64,000 bases of DNA from Leucobacter chromiiresistens. GTDB lineage: Bacteria > Actinomycetota > Actinomycetes > Actinomycetales > Microbacteriaceae. Location of the stretch: NCBI RefSeq assembly GCF_900102345.1, contig NZ_FNKB01000002.1, positions 248,001 through 312,000 on the forward strand, given 5' to 3'. The notes under the pieces were generated by a model. That model worked only from the letters and a program-made list of their open reading frames with translations. It made no database searches and was not told the DNA's origin. Numbering within the stretch: position 1 is the stretch's first letter; each line of letters starts with the position of its first letter. Made by a program: the position numbers and the translations under genes. This document shows, one piece after another, positions 17,803 through 28,379 of this stretch.

Positions 17803-19113
17803 ATGGCCCAACCCGTGAACCCGCCGCGCGGCATGCGCGATTTCCTCCCCGCTGACAAGGCGCGTCGCGAGCACGCGCTGGGGATCATCAGGAGCGTGTA
17901 CCGCTCGCACGGTTTCGATGAGATCGAGACCCCGGTGGTCGAGGACTACGCGCGGCTGCACGCGGGGCTCGGCGGCGACAACGAGAAGCTCAGCTTCTCG
18001 ATCCTGAAGCGCGGCATCAGGCCCGAGGCGCTCGCCGCAGCCGCGGAGGCCGGCGCCGCGGAGCAGCTGGCCGACCTGGGGCTGCGCTTCGACCTGACGG
18101 TCCCGCTCACCCGCTTCTTCGCCTCGCACCGCGCCGAGCTGCCGCCGGTGTTCCGCTCGATCCAGATCGCGCCGGTCTGGCGGGCGGAGCGGCCCCAGAA
18201 GGGGCGGTACCGCCAGTTCGTGCAGGCCGACATCGACATCATCGGCGAGGCCGGCCTGCTGGCCGAGATCGAGCTCATCACCGCGACCTCGCAGGCGCTC
18301 GCCGCGCTCGGACTCGACGGCTGCGTGATCCGCGTCAACGACCGCCGCATCCTGTTCGGTCTGCTCGCGCACTGCGGCTTCGCGCCGGAGACGCACGACC
18401 GCGCCCTCATCACGATCGACAAGCTCGACAAGATCGGCGCGGCCGGCGTCGTCGAGGAGCTGCGCGAGATCGACGGCGATGCCGCCGAGCGCATCGGCGC
18501 GGTGCTGGCGGTGGTCGAGCCGGCGCTCGGCGCCGACGGCGCCGGGGTCGGGATCCCGCTCACCCGCGAGGCGATCGCGGGGGTGCTGCCCGAGGGGGCC
18601 GCCGAAGACGGCGTCGCGAACCTCGTCGCCCTGGGCGAGGCGCTCGAGGGCGGCCTGCCCGCGGGAGTGGCCGTGCGCTTCGATCCGACGCTCGTGCGCG
18701 GCATGGGCTACTACACCGGAACGATCTTCGAGGTGGCGCACCCGGGCTCGGGCAGCTCCGTTGGCGGCGGCGGCCGGTACGACGGCATGGTCGGCCGCTT
18801 CCTGGGGCAGGACGTGCCCGCCGTCGGCTTCTCGATCGGCTTCGAGCGCGTCGTCGACCTGCTGACCCTGCCCGAGTCGACGGGACCGGAGGCGGTGGCG
18901 CTCATCGCCGACGCCGACGTCGAGCTGGCGGATCTGCTCGCGCTGAAGCGCGCCCTCGTCGACCGCGGCCACCGCGTGCGCCTCGAGAAGCGGCAGAAGA
19001 ACATGAAGACGCTGCTCGCCCGCATCGCCGGCGAGGGGTTCGCGCGCGTCGCGAACGTGCGCGCCGGTGTGCGCGACGCCGACGCGCTCGAGTTCCGCGA
19101 TCTCGCTGACTGA
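17803..19113 (+). CDS. hisS: Histidyl-tRNA synthetase
   Basis: Class II aminoacyl-tRNA synthetase charging tRNA-His, 436 aa. Visible landmarks are the N-terminal GMRDFLPAD, motif 2 (IQIAPVWRAERPQKGRYRQF), the histidine-specific loop LVRGMGYYTGTIFE, GGGGRYD and motif 3 (GFSIGFERV), then the anticodon-binding domain from about residue 345. This sequence resembles the class of HisRS with a slightly divergent N-terminus seen in Microbacteriaceae. It stands alone between actP and eno. Confidence 0.95.
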   Translation: MAQPVNPPRGMRDFLPADKARREHALGIIRSVYRSHGFDEIETPVVEDYARLHAGLGGDNEKLSFSILKRGIRPEALAAAAEAGAAEQLADLGLRFDLTVPLTRFFASHRAELPPVFRSIQIAPVWRAERPQKGRYRQFVQADIDIIGEAGLLAEIELITATSQALAALGLDGCVIRVNDRRILFGLLAHCGFAPETHDRALITIDKLDKIGAAGVVEELREIDGDAAERIGAVLAVVEPALGADGAGVGIPLTREAIAGVLPEGAAEDGVANLVALGEALEGGLPAGVAVRFDPTLVRGMGYYTGTIFEVAHPGSGSSVGGGGRYDGMVGRFLGQDVPAVGFSIGFERVVDLLTLPESTGPEAVALIADADVELADLLALKRALVDRGHRVRLEKRQKNMKTLLARIAGEGFARVANVRAGVRDADALEFRDLAD

Positions 19114-20724
<1,611 letters not shown>

Positions 20725-20753
20725 CCCGCGCACCCGGCAGAGGCGACGACACG

Positions 20754-21281
20754 GTGAAGGGCTGGATCGACGACGTCGGAACGTGGGCGTCGAGCCTGCG
20801 CTTCAGCGGCTTCACCGTGGTCGTCGTCGTTCTGGTGCTCGCCGGCATCGCGATCGTGAGCCCCAGCCTGTCGACGTTCGTGCAGCAGCGGCGCGAGATC
20901 GCCGAGTTGCGCGAGAGCGTGCGGCAGAGCCAGGAGGCCGTCAACGAGATCGACGCCGAGCGGGCGAAGTGGAAGGATCCCGTCTACGTGCGGTCGCAGG
21001 CGCGCGACCGGCTGTTCTACGTGATGCCGGGGGAGACCCAGGTGAACGTGATCGACGACATCGTCATGCCGATCGAATCGGACGAGGAGCCCGATCCCGA
21101 ACTCTCGCGCATCCCGACCAACTGGGCGCGCAACCTCTCGGCGTCGTTCCTCAGCGCGGGCACCACGGACGCGCCGCCCGCCGACGCTCCCACCGGAGCC
21201 GACCCAGCACCCACCGACCCGTCGACCGATCCGGCCGATCCCGAGTCGCCCCCAGCCCCCGCCGAGGAGACCCCGCAATGA
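20754..21281 (+). CDS. ftsB: Septum formation initiator, FtsB/DivIC family
   Basis: Bitopic cell-division protein linking FtsL and FtsQ in the divisome. 175 aa: one transmembrane helix at about residues 20-42, then a coiled coil to about 80, the conserved KDPVYVRSQARDRLFYVMPG segment, and an Asp/Pro/Ala-rich tail. GTG start. The stop overlaps the DUF501 start (ATGA). The order eno-ftsB-DUF501 is conserved in actinobacteria. Confidence 0.9.
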   Translation: MKGWIDDVGTWASSLRFSGFTVVVVVLVLAGIAIVSPSLSTFVQQRREIAELRESVRQSQEAVNEIDAERAKWKDPVYVRSQARDRLFYVMPGETQVNVIDDIVMPIESDEEPDPELSRIPTNWARNLSASFLSAGTTDAPPADAPTGADPAPTDPSTDPADPESPPAPAEETPQ

Positions 21282-21760
21282 CCCGCCCGCCCTATCCCGC
21301 ACCGACCGAAGCCGACATCGCGGCGGTCTCCGAGCAGCTGGGGCGCGAAGCCCGCGGCGTCATCGGCATCGCGGCGCGCGCCGCCGACGGATCGCCCGCC
21401 GTCGTGGCCACCGCGCCGCGCCTGCCCGACGGCTCGCCGTTCCCGACCTTCTACTACCTCTGCCACCCCGAGGCCGTCGCTGCTGCGTCGCGTCTCGAGG
21501 CCGCCGGCGTGATGAACGAGTTCAACGAACTGCTCGCGTCGGACGAGACCGTGCGCGAGCAGTACCGGCGCGCGCACGAGCAGTTCATCGCCGATCGCGA
21601 CAGCGTGGGCGAGGTGCCCGAGGTGGCCGGCGTCAGCTCGGGAGGCATGCCGACGCGCGTCAAGTGCCTCCACGCACTCATGGGTCACGCCCTCGCGGCG
21701 GGCCCCGGCGTCAACCCGATCGGCGATCTCGCGCTCGAGCGCAGCGGCTGGAGGGGCTGA
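21278..21760 (+). CDS. DUF501 protein
   Basis: A 160-aa protein of the DUF501 family, of unknown function, almost always next to ftsB/eno (and often ppx) in actinobacteria. The family features are ISEQLGR-type N-terminus, a FPTFYYLCHPEAVAAASRLE segment and the SSGGMPTRVKCLHALMGHAL stretch with conserved Cys and His residues. Translationally coupled to ftsB. Confidence 0.9.
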   Translation: MTRPPYPAPTEADIAAVSEQLGREARGVIGIAARAADGSPAVVATAPRLPDGSPFPTFYYLCHPEAVAAASRLEAAGVMNEFNELLASDETVREQYRRAHEQFIADRDSVGEVPEVAGVSSGGMPTRVKCLHALMGHALAAGPGVNPIGDLALERSGWRG

Positions 21761-21883
21761 CCCGCAGCCGCGCGTGCATCGGAGCTGGGAAAACGCGGTA
21801 AGCTTTCGGTACGGGTGTTTCGCCCGCTATTTTCTGTGCCCGCAATGCGGGTCCGTCCCTGATTGCTGCAAGGAGATCGCTTC

Positions 21884-23215
21884 GTGGCGAAGAAGATTCT
21901 GATCGTTGGTGGCGGCTATGCCGGCTTCTACACCGCATGGAAGCTGGAGAAGCTGCTCCGTGCCGGCGAGGCCGAGGTCACGATCGTCGATCCGCTGCCC
22001 TACATGGCGTACCTGCCGTTCCTCCCCGAGGTCGCCTCGGGCTCGATCGAGCCGCGTCACGCGGTCGTCGCGCGCCGTCGCCACCTGAACCGCACCGCCA
22101 ACATCGCGGGCAAGGTCACCGGCATCTCGCACGCGACGAAGACGGTCACCATCACGCCCAACGTGGGGGAGCCCTTCGACTTCGCGTACGACCAGATCGT
22201 CGTGACCACCGGCTCGGTGTCGCGCACGTTCCCCATCGCGGGCATCGCCGACAACGCGATCGGCATGAAGACGATCGAGGAGGCCGTCGCCGTGCGCGAT
22301 CGCCTCGTCGGCAACTTCGAGCGCGCGGCCACGCTCCCGAAGGGCTCCGCCGAGCGCGCGCGCCTGCTGACCGTCACGGTCGTCGGCGGCGGCTTCGCGG
22401 GCATCGAGACGATCTCCGAGCTCCGCTCGTTCACCACCGCGCTGCTGCGCCGGTACCCCGAGATCACGTTCGACGAGACCGTGTTCCACCTCGTCGAGGC
22501 GATGGGCCGGATCATGCCCGAGGTGTCGCAGGAGACCGCCGACTGGGTAGTGAAGGATCAGACCCGCCGCGGCGTGCAGATCCACCTCGACACGCAGCTC
22601 TCGTCGGCGCTCGACGGCAAGATCGAGCTCTCGACCGGCGAGACCTACGAGTCGGACCTGATCGTGTGGACCGCGGGCGTCATGCCCCGCCCGTTCCTCC
22701 GCGGAACGGATCTGCCGATCGGCCCCCGCGGGCACGTCATCGGCAGCCCGTCGCTGCGCATCACGACCGAGGACGGCGTGCCGCTCGAGGGCGCCTGGAC
22801 CGCCGGCGACACCTCGCAGACGCCCGACATCTCGTCGACCCCCGGCCCCGGCGGATTCTGCGTGCCCAACGCGCAGCACGCGGTGCGCCAGGGCAAGCTG
22901 CTCGCGAAGAACATCGTCGCCGACCTGCGCGGCGAGGGCATCGCCGAGTACAACCACAAGAACCTGGGCGCCGTCGCCGGTCTCGGCGTCAACACCGGCG
23001 TCTTCCAGTCCGGCAAGTTCGCGCTCAAGGGCTACTTCGCGTGGCTCGCGCACCGCTTCTACCACGGCCTCGCCATCCCCTCGTGGGAGCGCAAGTGGCG
23101 CGTGTTCGGCGGCTGGGTCGGCCACTTCTTCCTGGGCCGCGACACCGTCAACATCGAGGCCGTGCAGCAGCCGCGCGCCATCTTCGAGGAGTTCGCCTCG
23201 CGCCCCAAGGCCTGA
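21884..23215 (+). CDS. ndh: Type II NADH:quinone oxidoreductase
   Basis: Single-subunit FAD enzyme passing electrons from NADH to quinone at the inner face of the membrane without pumping protons. 443 aa. The FAD-binding motif is GGGYAGFYTA near the N-terminus, the NADH-binding motif VVGGGFAGIE lies near residue 167, and TAGDTSQTPD covers the second FAD contact. Two hydrophobic/amphipathic stretches near the C-terminus (LKGYFAWLAHRFYHGLAIPS) can anchor it. The GTG at 21884 has AAGGAG eight bases upstream. A strong terminator follows. Confidence 0.93.
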   Translation: MAKKILIVGGGYAGFYTAWKLEKLLRAGEAEVTIVDPLPYMAYLPFLPEVASGSIEPRHAVVARRRHLNRTANIAGKVTGISHATKTVTITPNVGEPFDFAYDQIVVTTGSVSRTFPIAGIADNAIGMKTIEEAVAVRDRLVGNFERAATLPKGSAERARLLTVTVVGGGFAGIETISELRSFTTALLRRYPEITFDETVFHLVEAMGRIMPEVSQETADWVVKDQTRRGVQIHLDTQLSSALDGKIELSTGETYESDLIVWTAGVMPRPFLRGTDLPIGPRGHVIGSPSLRITTEDGVPLEGAWTAGDTSQTPDISSTPGPGGFCVPNAQHAVRQGKLLAKNIVADLRGEGIAEYNHKNLGAVAGLGVNTGVFQSGKFALKGYFAWLAHRFYHGLAIPSWERKWRVFGGWVGHFFLGRDTVNIEAVQQPRAIFEEFASRPKA

Positions 23216-23233
23216 GCGACGCCCAGCACCGAA

Positions 23234-23261
23234 AACCCCCGCAGCTTCGGCTGCGGGGGTT
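23234..23261 (+). terminator. Rho-independent terminator after ndh
   Basis: AACCCCCGCAGC pairs perfectly with GCTGCGGGGGTT around a TTCG tetraloop. Confidence 0.9.
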
Positions 23262-23267
23262 CTCGCG

Positions 23268-23343
23268 TTCGCCCGCTCCTGCGCTCGCCCGCTCCTCTAC
23301 TCGCCCGCTCCTCCGCTCCTCCGCTCCTCCGCTCCTCCGCTCG
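23268..23343. repeat. CGCTCCTC short tandem repeat
   Basis: Pyrimidine-rich repeat: GCCCGCTCCT units followed by five CGCTCCTC-type units. It lies in the gap between ndh and ramB and codes for nothing convincing. Confidence 0.8.
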
Positions 23344-23402
23344 AGAGGTCAGATCCGTGCAGAATGCGCGTGCATAACGCACCGAACTGACCGCTCAGCG
23401 CG

Positions 23403-23446
23403 AAGGCGGGGCGGGACGGGGCGGGGCGGGGCGGGGCGGGGCGCCG
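23403..23446. repeat. GGGGC tandem repeat, G-quadruplex candidate
   Basis: At least six runs of three to four G separated by single bases, mostly as exact GGGGC units. It starts about 30 bases beyond the ramB stop and could fold as a G-quadruplex on the + strand. Confidence 0.8.
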
Positions 23447-23477
23447 CGCCGGAAGCGACGAAAGCTCTGCTTTCGCC

Positions 23478-24956
23478 CTATGCCTCCGGCGCATGCTTCG
23501 CGAGGAACTGGTACATCTCCGTATCGTCGACGCCCGGGAACGTGCCCGTCGGCAACGGGGAGAGCACGTGCGCGTGCATGCGGGCGCTCGGCCACGCCTT
23601 GCCCTCCCAGCGCGCCAGCAGTTCGGGCCTCGGCGTGCGGCAGCACGCCGGATCCGGACACGTCGACACCTGCCGCTCGGTCGTGTCGCGGCCCCGGAAC
23701 CACTTCGCGTCGTCGAAGGCGACCCCGCAGGCGATCGCGAACGGGCCCTGCTCGGCGTCGCCGGTCTGCACGCTCGACCAGAACGTGCCCGCCGGGGTGT
23801 CGGTGTACTGGTAGAACTCGCTCGTGCGGTTCGTGCGGTTGAAGGCGGTGCGGCCGCCCCACTTGTGGCACAGCACCTCGCCCTCGATCGAACCGGTGTC
23901 GTCGGCCGGATACGGCAGCCCGTCGTTCTGATACCCGCGCACGATGGCGCCCGCCCCGTCGGCGCGATAGTGGTGCGCTCGCAGCCCGAGGTGCTGCGTC
24001 GCGAGATTCGTGAACCGGTGCGAGGCGGCCTCGTGAGTGACGCCGAACGCGTCGCGGAAATCCTCGATCGCGAGATTGCGGTTGCGCTTCGCCTGCTGCA
24101 GGAAGTCGACGGCGGCGGCCTCGGGGATCAGGCAGGCGGCCGCGAAGTAGTTGATCTGGAGGCGCTGCTCGAGAAATTCCGCGTAACTTGCCGGCTCGGA
24201 GTGGCCGAGCACGCGGTGCGCCATCGCCTGCAGCGCGAGAGAGCGCAGGCCGTGCCCGCCCGGGATCGACGCCGGCGGCAGGTAGATGCGGCCGTTCTCG
24301 AGATCGGTGATGCTGCGCGTGTTCGACGGCAGGTCGTCGACGAAGATGAGGCCGAAGCCCAGCAGCTCCGCGAGCATCGCCACCTCGCGGTGCGTCACCG
24401 CGCCGATCGTGTGGCCGATGCGCCGCATGAGGTCGGATGCCACGAGCTCGATGTCCTGAATGTAGTTGTCGCGCTCCTGCATCTGCATGCGGATGGCCGT
24501 GTTCGCGCGTCGCGCCTCCTCCGAGGTGGTCGCGGCGGCGCGGGATCGCCTGGCGAGCTCGCGGTGCAGGCCGACCAGGGCCTCGAGCGTGTCGTCGGGG
24601 AGCGTGCGCGGCGTGCGCACGTGGGGCAGCCCGAGGCGCGTGTAGGTCGACGTCGCCTGCGCCCGTTCGAGCTCGACCTCCAGGATGCTGCGGCGATCCG
24701 GCGCCTCGCGTTTCAGCAGCTCGGATGCGTCGATGCCGAGTTCGCGCGAGATGCTCTGGAGCAGGCCGAGCCGCGGTTCGCGCCGCCCGTTCTCGATGAG
24801 CGACAGCTGGCTCGCGACCACGCCCACGCGCTCGCCCAGCTGCTCCAGGGTGAGCCCGGCGCGGGTGCGGAAGAATCGGATGCGCTTGCCGAGGATGAGT
24901 CGGTCGAGTTCTGATTCGTCGAAACCGGCGGTCACCGGAACGGGTTCAGCGTGCAT
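23478..24956 (-). CDS. ramB: RamB-family regulator of acetate metabolism
   Basis: A 492-aa XRE-type regulator with HTH at residues 22-80 (LGKRIRFFRTRAGLTLEQLG), a middle IrrE/ImmA-like region in which the protease HExxH is degenerate (AMAHRVLGH), and a C-terminal ScfRs-type domain with several Cys (CPDPACC). In Corynebacterium, RamB controls acetate and glyoxylate genes and is divergent from, or near to, its targets. Here it faces pckG across a 126-bp gap. An inverted repeat next to its start suggests autoregulation. The ATG at 24956 lacks a good ribosome site. Confidence 0.85.
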   Translation of the reverse strand: MHAEPVPVTAGFDESELDRLILGKRIRFFRTRAGLTLEQLGERVGVVASQLSLIENGRREPRLGLLQSISRELGIDASELLKREAPDRRSILEVELERAQATSTYTRLGLPHVRTPRTLPDDTLEALVGLHRELARRSRAAATTSEEARRANTAIRMQMQERDNYIQDIELVASDLMRRIGHTIGAVTHREVAMLAELLGFGLIFVDDLPSNTRSITDLENGRIYLPPASIPGGHGLRSLALQAMAHRVLGHSEPASYAEFLEQRLQINYFAAACLIPEAAAVDFLQQAKRNRNLAIEDFRDAFGVTHEAASHRFTNLATQHLGLRAHHYRADGAGAIVRGYQNDGLPYPADDTGSIEGEVLCHKWGGRTAFNRTNRTSEFYQYTDTPAGTFWSSVQTGDAEQGPFAIACGVAFDDAKWFRGRDTTERQVSTCPDPACCRTPRPELLARWEGKAWPSARMHAHVLSPLPTGTFPGVDDTEMYQFLAKHAPEA

Positions 24957-24958
24957 CT

Positions 24959-24975
24959 TTTGACTCTATGTCAAA
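24959..24975. promoter_or_regulatory. Inverted repeat next to the ramB start
   Basis: TTTGAC-TCTAT-GTCAAA is a perfect 6-bp inverted repeat two bases before the ramB ATG. A separate CACTGCAAAC at 24991-25000 resembles the TTTGCA core of corynebacterial RamB sites. Either could control the ramB/pckG divergent promoters. Confidence 0.5.
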
Positions 24976-25082
24976 TTCGGGCGATTTTTCCACTGCAAAC
25001 GATGAATGCGGGGTGAACGGGGCGCTCACAATGGAGATGTCGCCGCTTCTTCGCCGGGCGGCGGGACCTTGAGGAGAACGAT

Positions 25083-26933
25083 ATGGCACTCATGCAGACC
25101 ATCGAGACCGAGATGACCTTCGCCGAGATCGTGCGCGCCGATGCGACCACGAGCAACGAAGAGGTGCTCGCCTGGGTCACCGAGGTCGCCGAGCTCACGC
25201 GGCCCGACGAGGTCGTCTGGTGCGACGGCTCGCAGGCGGAGTGGAACCGCATCACCGGCGAGATGGTCGAGGCCGGCACCCTCATCCCGCTCGACAAGAA
25301 CCTGCGCCCCGGCAGCTTCCTCGCGCGCTCGCACCCCGACGACGTCGCGCGCGTCGAGGATCGCACGTTCATCTGCTCGGCCGACGAGGCCGACGCGGGC
25401 CCCACGAACAACTGGATGGCGCCCGACGCCATGAAGGCCGAGCTGGCGCCGCTCTTCGAAGGATCGATGCGCGGGCGCACCATGTACGTCGTCCCGTTCT
25501 CGATGGGCCCCGTGGGCGGTGCGATCACCCAGCTCGGCATCGAGCTCACGGACTCGCCCTACGCCGTGCTCAACATGCGCATCATGACGCGCATGGGTCA
25601 GGCTGCGCTTGACGGCATCACGCCGGGCAGCGAGTGGGTGCGCACCGTGCACTCCGTGGGTGCGCCGCTCGAGGCCGGGCAGAGCGACGTCGCGTGGCCC
25701 TGCAACTCGACCAAGTACATCACCCACTTCCCGGAGACCCTCGAGGTCTGGTCGTACGGCTCGGGCTACGGCGGCAACGCGCTGCTCTCGAAGAAGTGCT
25801 TCGCGCTGCGCATCGCGAGCGTCATGGGCCGCAACGAGGGATGGCTCGCCGAGCACATGCTCCTGCTGAAGCTCACCAACACCGAGAGCGGCAAGGCGTA
25901 CCACCTCTCCGCCGCGTTCCCCTCGGCCTGCGGCAAGACGAACCTCGCCATGCTGCAGCCCACCATCCCCGGGTGGAAGGTGGAGACGATCGGCGACGAC
26001 ATCGCCTGGCTGCGCCCCGGCACCGACGGTCGGCTGTACGCCATCAACCCCGAGGCGGGCTTCTTCGGCGTTGCTCCGGGCACCGGTGAGTCGACGAACC
26101 CGGTCGCGGTCGAGACGCTGTGGGGCAACACCATCTTCACCAACGTCGCACTGACCGACGACGGCGACGTGTGGTGGGAGGGGAAGACCGACGAGGTGCC
26201 CGCCCACCTCATCGACTGGCAGGGCAACGAGTGGACGCCCGAGAGCGGACGCGTGGCCGCGCACCCGAACTCCCGCTTCACCGTGCCGATCCAGCAGACC
26301 CCCACCCTCGCGCAGGAGTGGTACGAGCAGAACGGCGTGCCGATCGACGCCATCCTCTTCGGCGGGCGCCGCGCGACCAACGTGCCGCTCGTGGCCCGCT
26401 CGCTCTCGTGGGAGCACGGCGTCTTCGTCGGCGCGACCATCTCCTCGGAGAAGACCGCCGCCCAGGAGGGCACTGTCGGCGAACTGCGTCGCGATCCCTT
26501 CGCCATGCTGCCGTTCTGCGGCTACAACATGGCCGACTACTGGGGCCACTGGCTCGACATGGGCCGCGAGCTCGGCGACCAGGCGCCCAAGATCTTCCAG
26601 GTGAACTGGTTCCGCAAGGGCGCCGACGGCCGCTTCCTCTGGCCCGGCTTCGGCGAGAACTCGCGCGTCATCGACTGGATCATTCGCAGCGTCGAAGGCT
26701 CCGTCGAAGGCCGCGAGACCGCAGTCGGCACCGTGCCCGCGGCGGGCGAGCTCAACCTCGACGGGATCGAGGTGCCCGAGGCCGACCTCGAGGAGCTCTT
26801 CTCCATCGACGCGGCGTCGTGGCTCGCGGAGGCCGACCTCACGGAGGAGTTTTTCGCCCAGTTCGGCGATCGCCTCCCCGCCGCCCTGACCGGGCAGCTC
26901 GAGCAGCTGCGCCAGCGTCTCGGCGCCGCATAA
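25083..26933 (+). CDS. pckG: Phosphoenolpyruvate carboxykinase (GTP)
   Basis: Gluconeogenic enzyme turning oxaloacetate plus GTP into PEP and CO2. 616 aa, the usual length for the GTP-dependent family. Kinase loop with catalytic Cys: [13 protein letters not shown] near residues 279-291; [11 protein letters not shown], the substrate-site [15 protein letters not shown] and the nucleotide-binding [14 protein letters not shown] are also present. GAGGAG precedes the ATG at 25083; a second ATG three codons on is possible. It is divergent from ramB, a likely regulator given their shared role in acetate growth. Confidence 0.96.
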   Translation: MALMQTIETEMTFAEIVRADATTSNEEVLAWVTEVAELTRPDEVVWCDGSQAEWNRITGEMVEAGTLIPLDKNLRPGSFLARSHPDDVARVEDRTFICSADEADAGPTNNWMAPDAMKAELAPLFEGSMRGRTMYVVPFSMGPVGGAITQLGIELTDSPYAVLNMRIMTRMGQAALDGITPGSEWVRTVHSVGAPLEAGQSDVAWPCNSTKYITHFPETLEVWSYGSGYGGNALLSKKCFALRIASVMGRNEGWLAEHMLLLKLTNTESGKAYHLSAAFPSACGKTNLAMLQPTIPGWKVETIGDDIAWLRPGTDGRLYAINPEAGFFGVAPGTGESTNPVAVETLWGNTIFTNVALTDDGDVWWEGKTDEVPAHLIDWQGNEWTPESGRVAAHPNSRFTVPIQQTPTLAQEWYEQNGVPIDAILFGGRRATNVPLVARSLSWEHGVFVGATISSEKTAAQEGTVGELRRDPFAMLPFCGYNMADYWGHWLDMGRELGDQAPKIFQVNWFRKGADGRFLWPGFGENSRVIDWIIRSVEGSVEGRETAVGTVPAAGELNLDGIEVPEADLEELFSIDAASWLAEADLTEEFFAQFGDRLPAALTGQLEQLRQRLGAA

Positions 26934-27149
26934 CCGACCGGTGCCGTCGGCCGCCCGCCCCGCTGTGACGCGCCGCGGGCGGCCTGAACCAGCACCTCGC
27001 GTCGCGCGCACGCCGCGACGCCCCTAGACCGTAGGCCCCGCCGTTCTGCCCAATGGCGGGGCTTACTCTTTTCTGCGCACGTCGGCTCGGGATAAATGCG
27101 CCTGCCGTGCGGCGCGGTTCGGCCACCCGCATCTGCGAGAATCGGATCG

Positions 27150-27223
27150 CCCCCCATAGCCCAACTGGCAGAGGCAGCCGACTTAAAATCGGCACAGTCA
27201 GGGTTCGAATCCCTGTGGGGGGA
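27150..27223 (+). tRNA. tRNA-like gene with UAA (Leu) anticodon and short variable arm
   Basis: Cloverleaf: acceptor CCCCCCA (27150-27156) with TGGGGGG (27216-27222) and discriminator A27223; D-stem GCC/GGC; anticodon stem GCCGA/TCGGC around CTTAAAA, giving anticodon TAA; T arm CAGGG-TTCGAAT-CCCTG. CCA is not encoded. TAA reads the UUA leucine codon, yet the variable region is only five bases (ACAGT), whereas tRNA-Leu is class II with a long arm. It may be an unusual tRNA or a tRNA-like RNA. Its 3' end is the attachment site of the element that follows. Confidence 0.85.
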
Positions 27224-27224
27224 C
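27204..27224 (+). repeat. attL core (tRNA 3' end)
   Basis: Sequence TTCGAATCCCTG-T-GGGGGGAC within the tRNA T arm and acceptor stem. The same bases, with C at the thirteenth position, recur at 42743-42763. Confidence 0.85.
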
Positions 27225-27251
27225 TGCTTATAGTCGGCGTAATTGCAACGA

Positions 27252-28379
27252 TTAACGGGGTAAAACAGCCTCTGGTCGCAACATTCCCGCAACAACTTGC
27301 GAGCTGATAGCCTGATCGAGGTCGCCCGCAACGTCCTCAAGGTCACTGTCGAACAGGTCCGCGTACACGTCGAGCGTCATTGCCGCGCTCGCGTGCCCAA
27401 GCATCCGCTGCAGCGCTTTCACGTTCGCACCAGCAGACACGGCCAACGACGCTGCCGTGTGTCGGAGATCGTGAATCGTCATCTTCTCGGCACCCGCTCG
27501 GTTCAGCGCGTTCGCCCACCATGTAGATTTCTTCAAGTCGAAGTACGTCTTGCGCTCGAAATTGCCATAGAGATTCGGGAACACAAGCGCGTCTTTGCCC
27601 TTCCCCTCGCAGTGCGACTCAAGCAGCTCAGAGATCGTCGCTGGGACGTACACGTGCCTCGCTTCGTGTGTCTTCGGTGTTCCTTCGTGGATCTTCCCGC
27701 CTACTTCAACCGCGTTGCGCGTGATGCTGATGCGTCGACGTTTGAAGTTGAGATCAGACACACGGAGCCCGATGGCTTCTCCCCAGCGGAGACCGCAGTA
27801 TCCCAGCACGAGCACGAGTACACGGCGGCGGCCAGCATTATTCGCCACCGCCCACAGCTGTGAGTGGGTCAGGTATCGCCGTTCTCTGCTCGATTGCTTG
27901 CGGGGAAGGTCAACGCCTCGAGCCACGTTTGCGCTGACGCGCCGATCACGGCCGGCAACATCGAGAATGCCAGCCAGAACGCCGTGCGCGCGGATGACCA
28001 CTGTGGGGCTTTTCTTGATGCCTGACACCCAGGCCTGCACATCTGAGTGTCGAATGCTCGACACTGGGTAGTCGCCCCAAAAGGGCTCGACATATAAGCG
28101 CCACGCGGTCTCCAGCGGAGCATAGCTCGACGCCTTCAGACTCGACTCTTTGCCCGCGAGCCACTTCCGGCCCAACTCGCCGATCGTCGCTTTGCCGTCT
28201 GCCGGTGCGATCTACTCGCCGCGATGTTTCGACACTTCAACTTCAGCGAGACGCCGTTCAGCATCGCTCTTGCGCGTGAAGCCCGACTCCGAGGTCTGCT
28301 TATGGTCAGGGCGGCGGTAGACGATCCGGTAGAGCGGCTTCGCCCGCCCCTTCACGTTGTAGGGGTAGACGCTACCCAT
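27252..28379 (-). pseudogene. int: Tyrosine integrase with in-frame TAG at codon 56
   Basis: The full frame runs from the ATG at 28377-28379 (MGSVYPYNVKGRAKP) to the stop at 27252, 375 codons. Codon 56 (28212-28214) is TAG in HRGE-stop-IAPADGKATIG, where related actinobacterial integrases have Tyr; one base change from TAC explains it. The catalytic domain is intact: Arg198, HDLRHT (His303, Arg306), His329, Tyr339. Translation could restart at the TTG at 28173-28175, losing the arm-binding domain. The start overlaps the repressor gene end by eight bases. Confidence 0.88.
27276..27302 (+). repeat. Left arm-type repeat of the element
   Basis: A 27-bp sequence containing two CGCAAC units, matching 42618-42644 at 24 of 27 positions. 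It lies inside the 3' end of the integrase gene, 52 bp inside attL. A further TGCAAC is at 27244-27249. Paired short repeats inside each att site are typical arm-binding sites of tyrosine integrases. Confidence 0.75.

Noticed and set aside
23268..23446. CRISPR array
   Set aside because: The repeats are only 5-10 bases with no spacers; no cas gene is in the window.
24100..24250. Active IrrE/ImmA protease in RamB
   Set aside because: The expected HExxH is AHRVLGH here, without the Glu, so a catalytic role is not supported.
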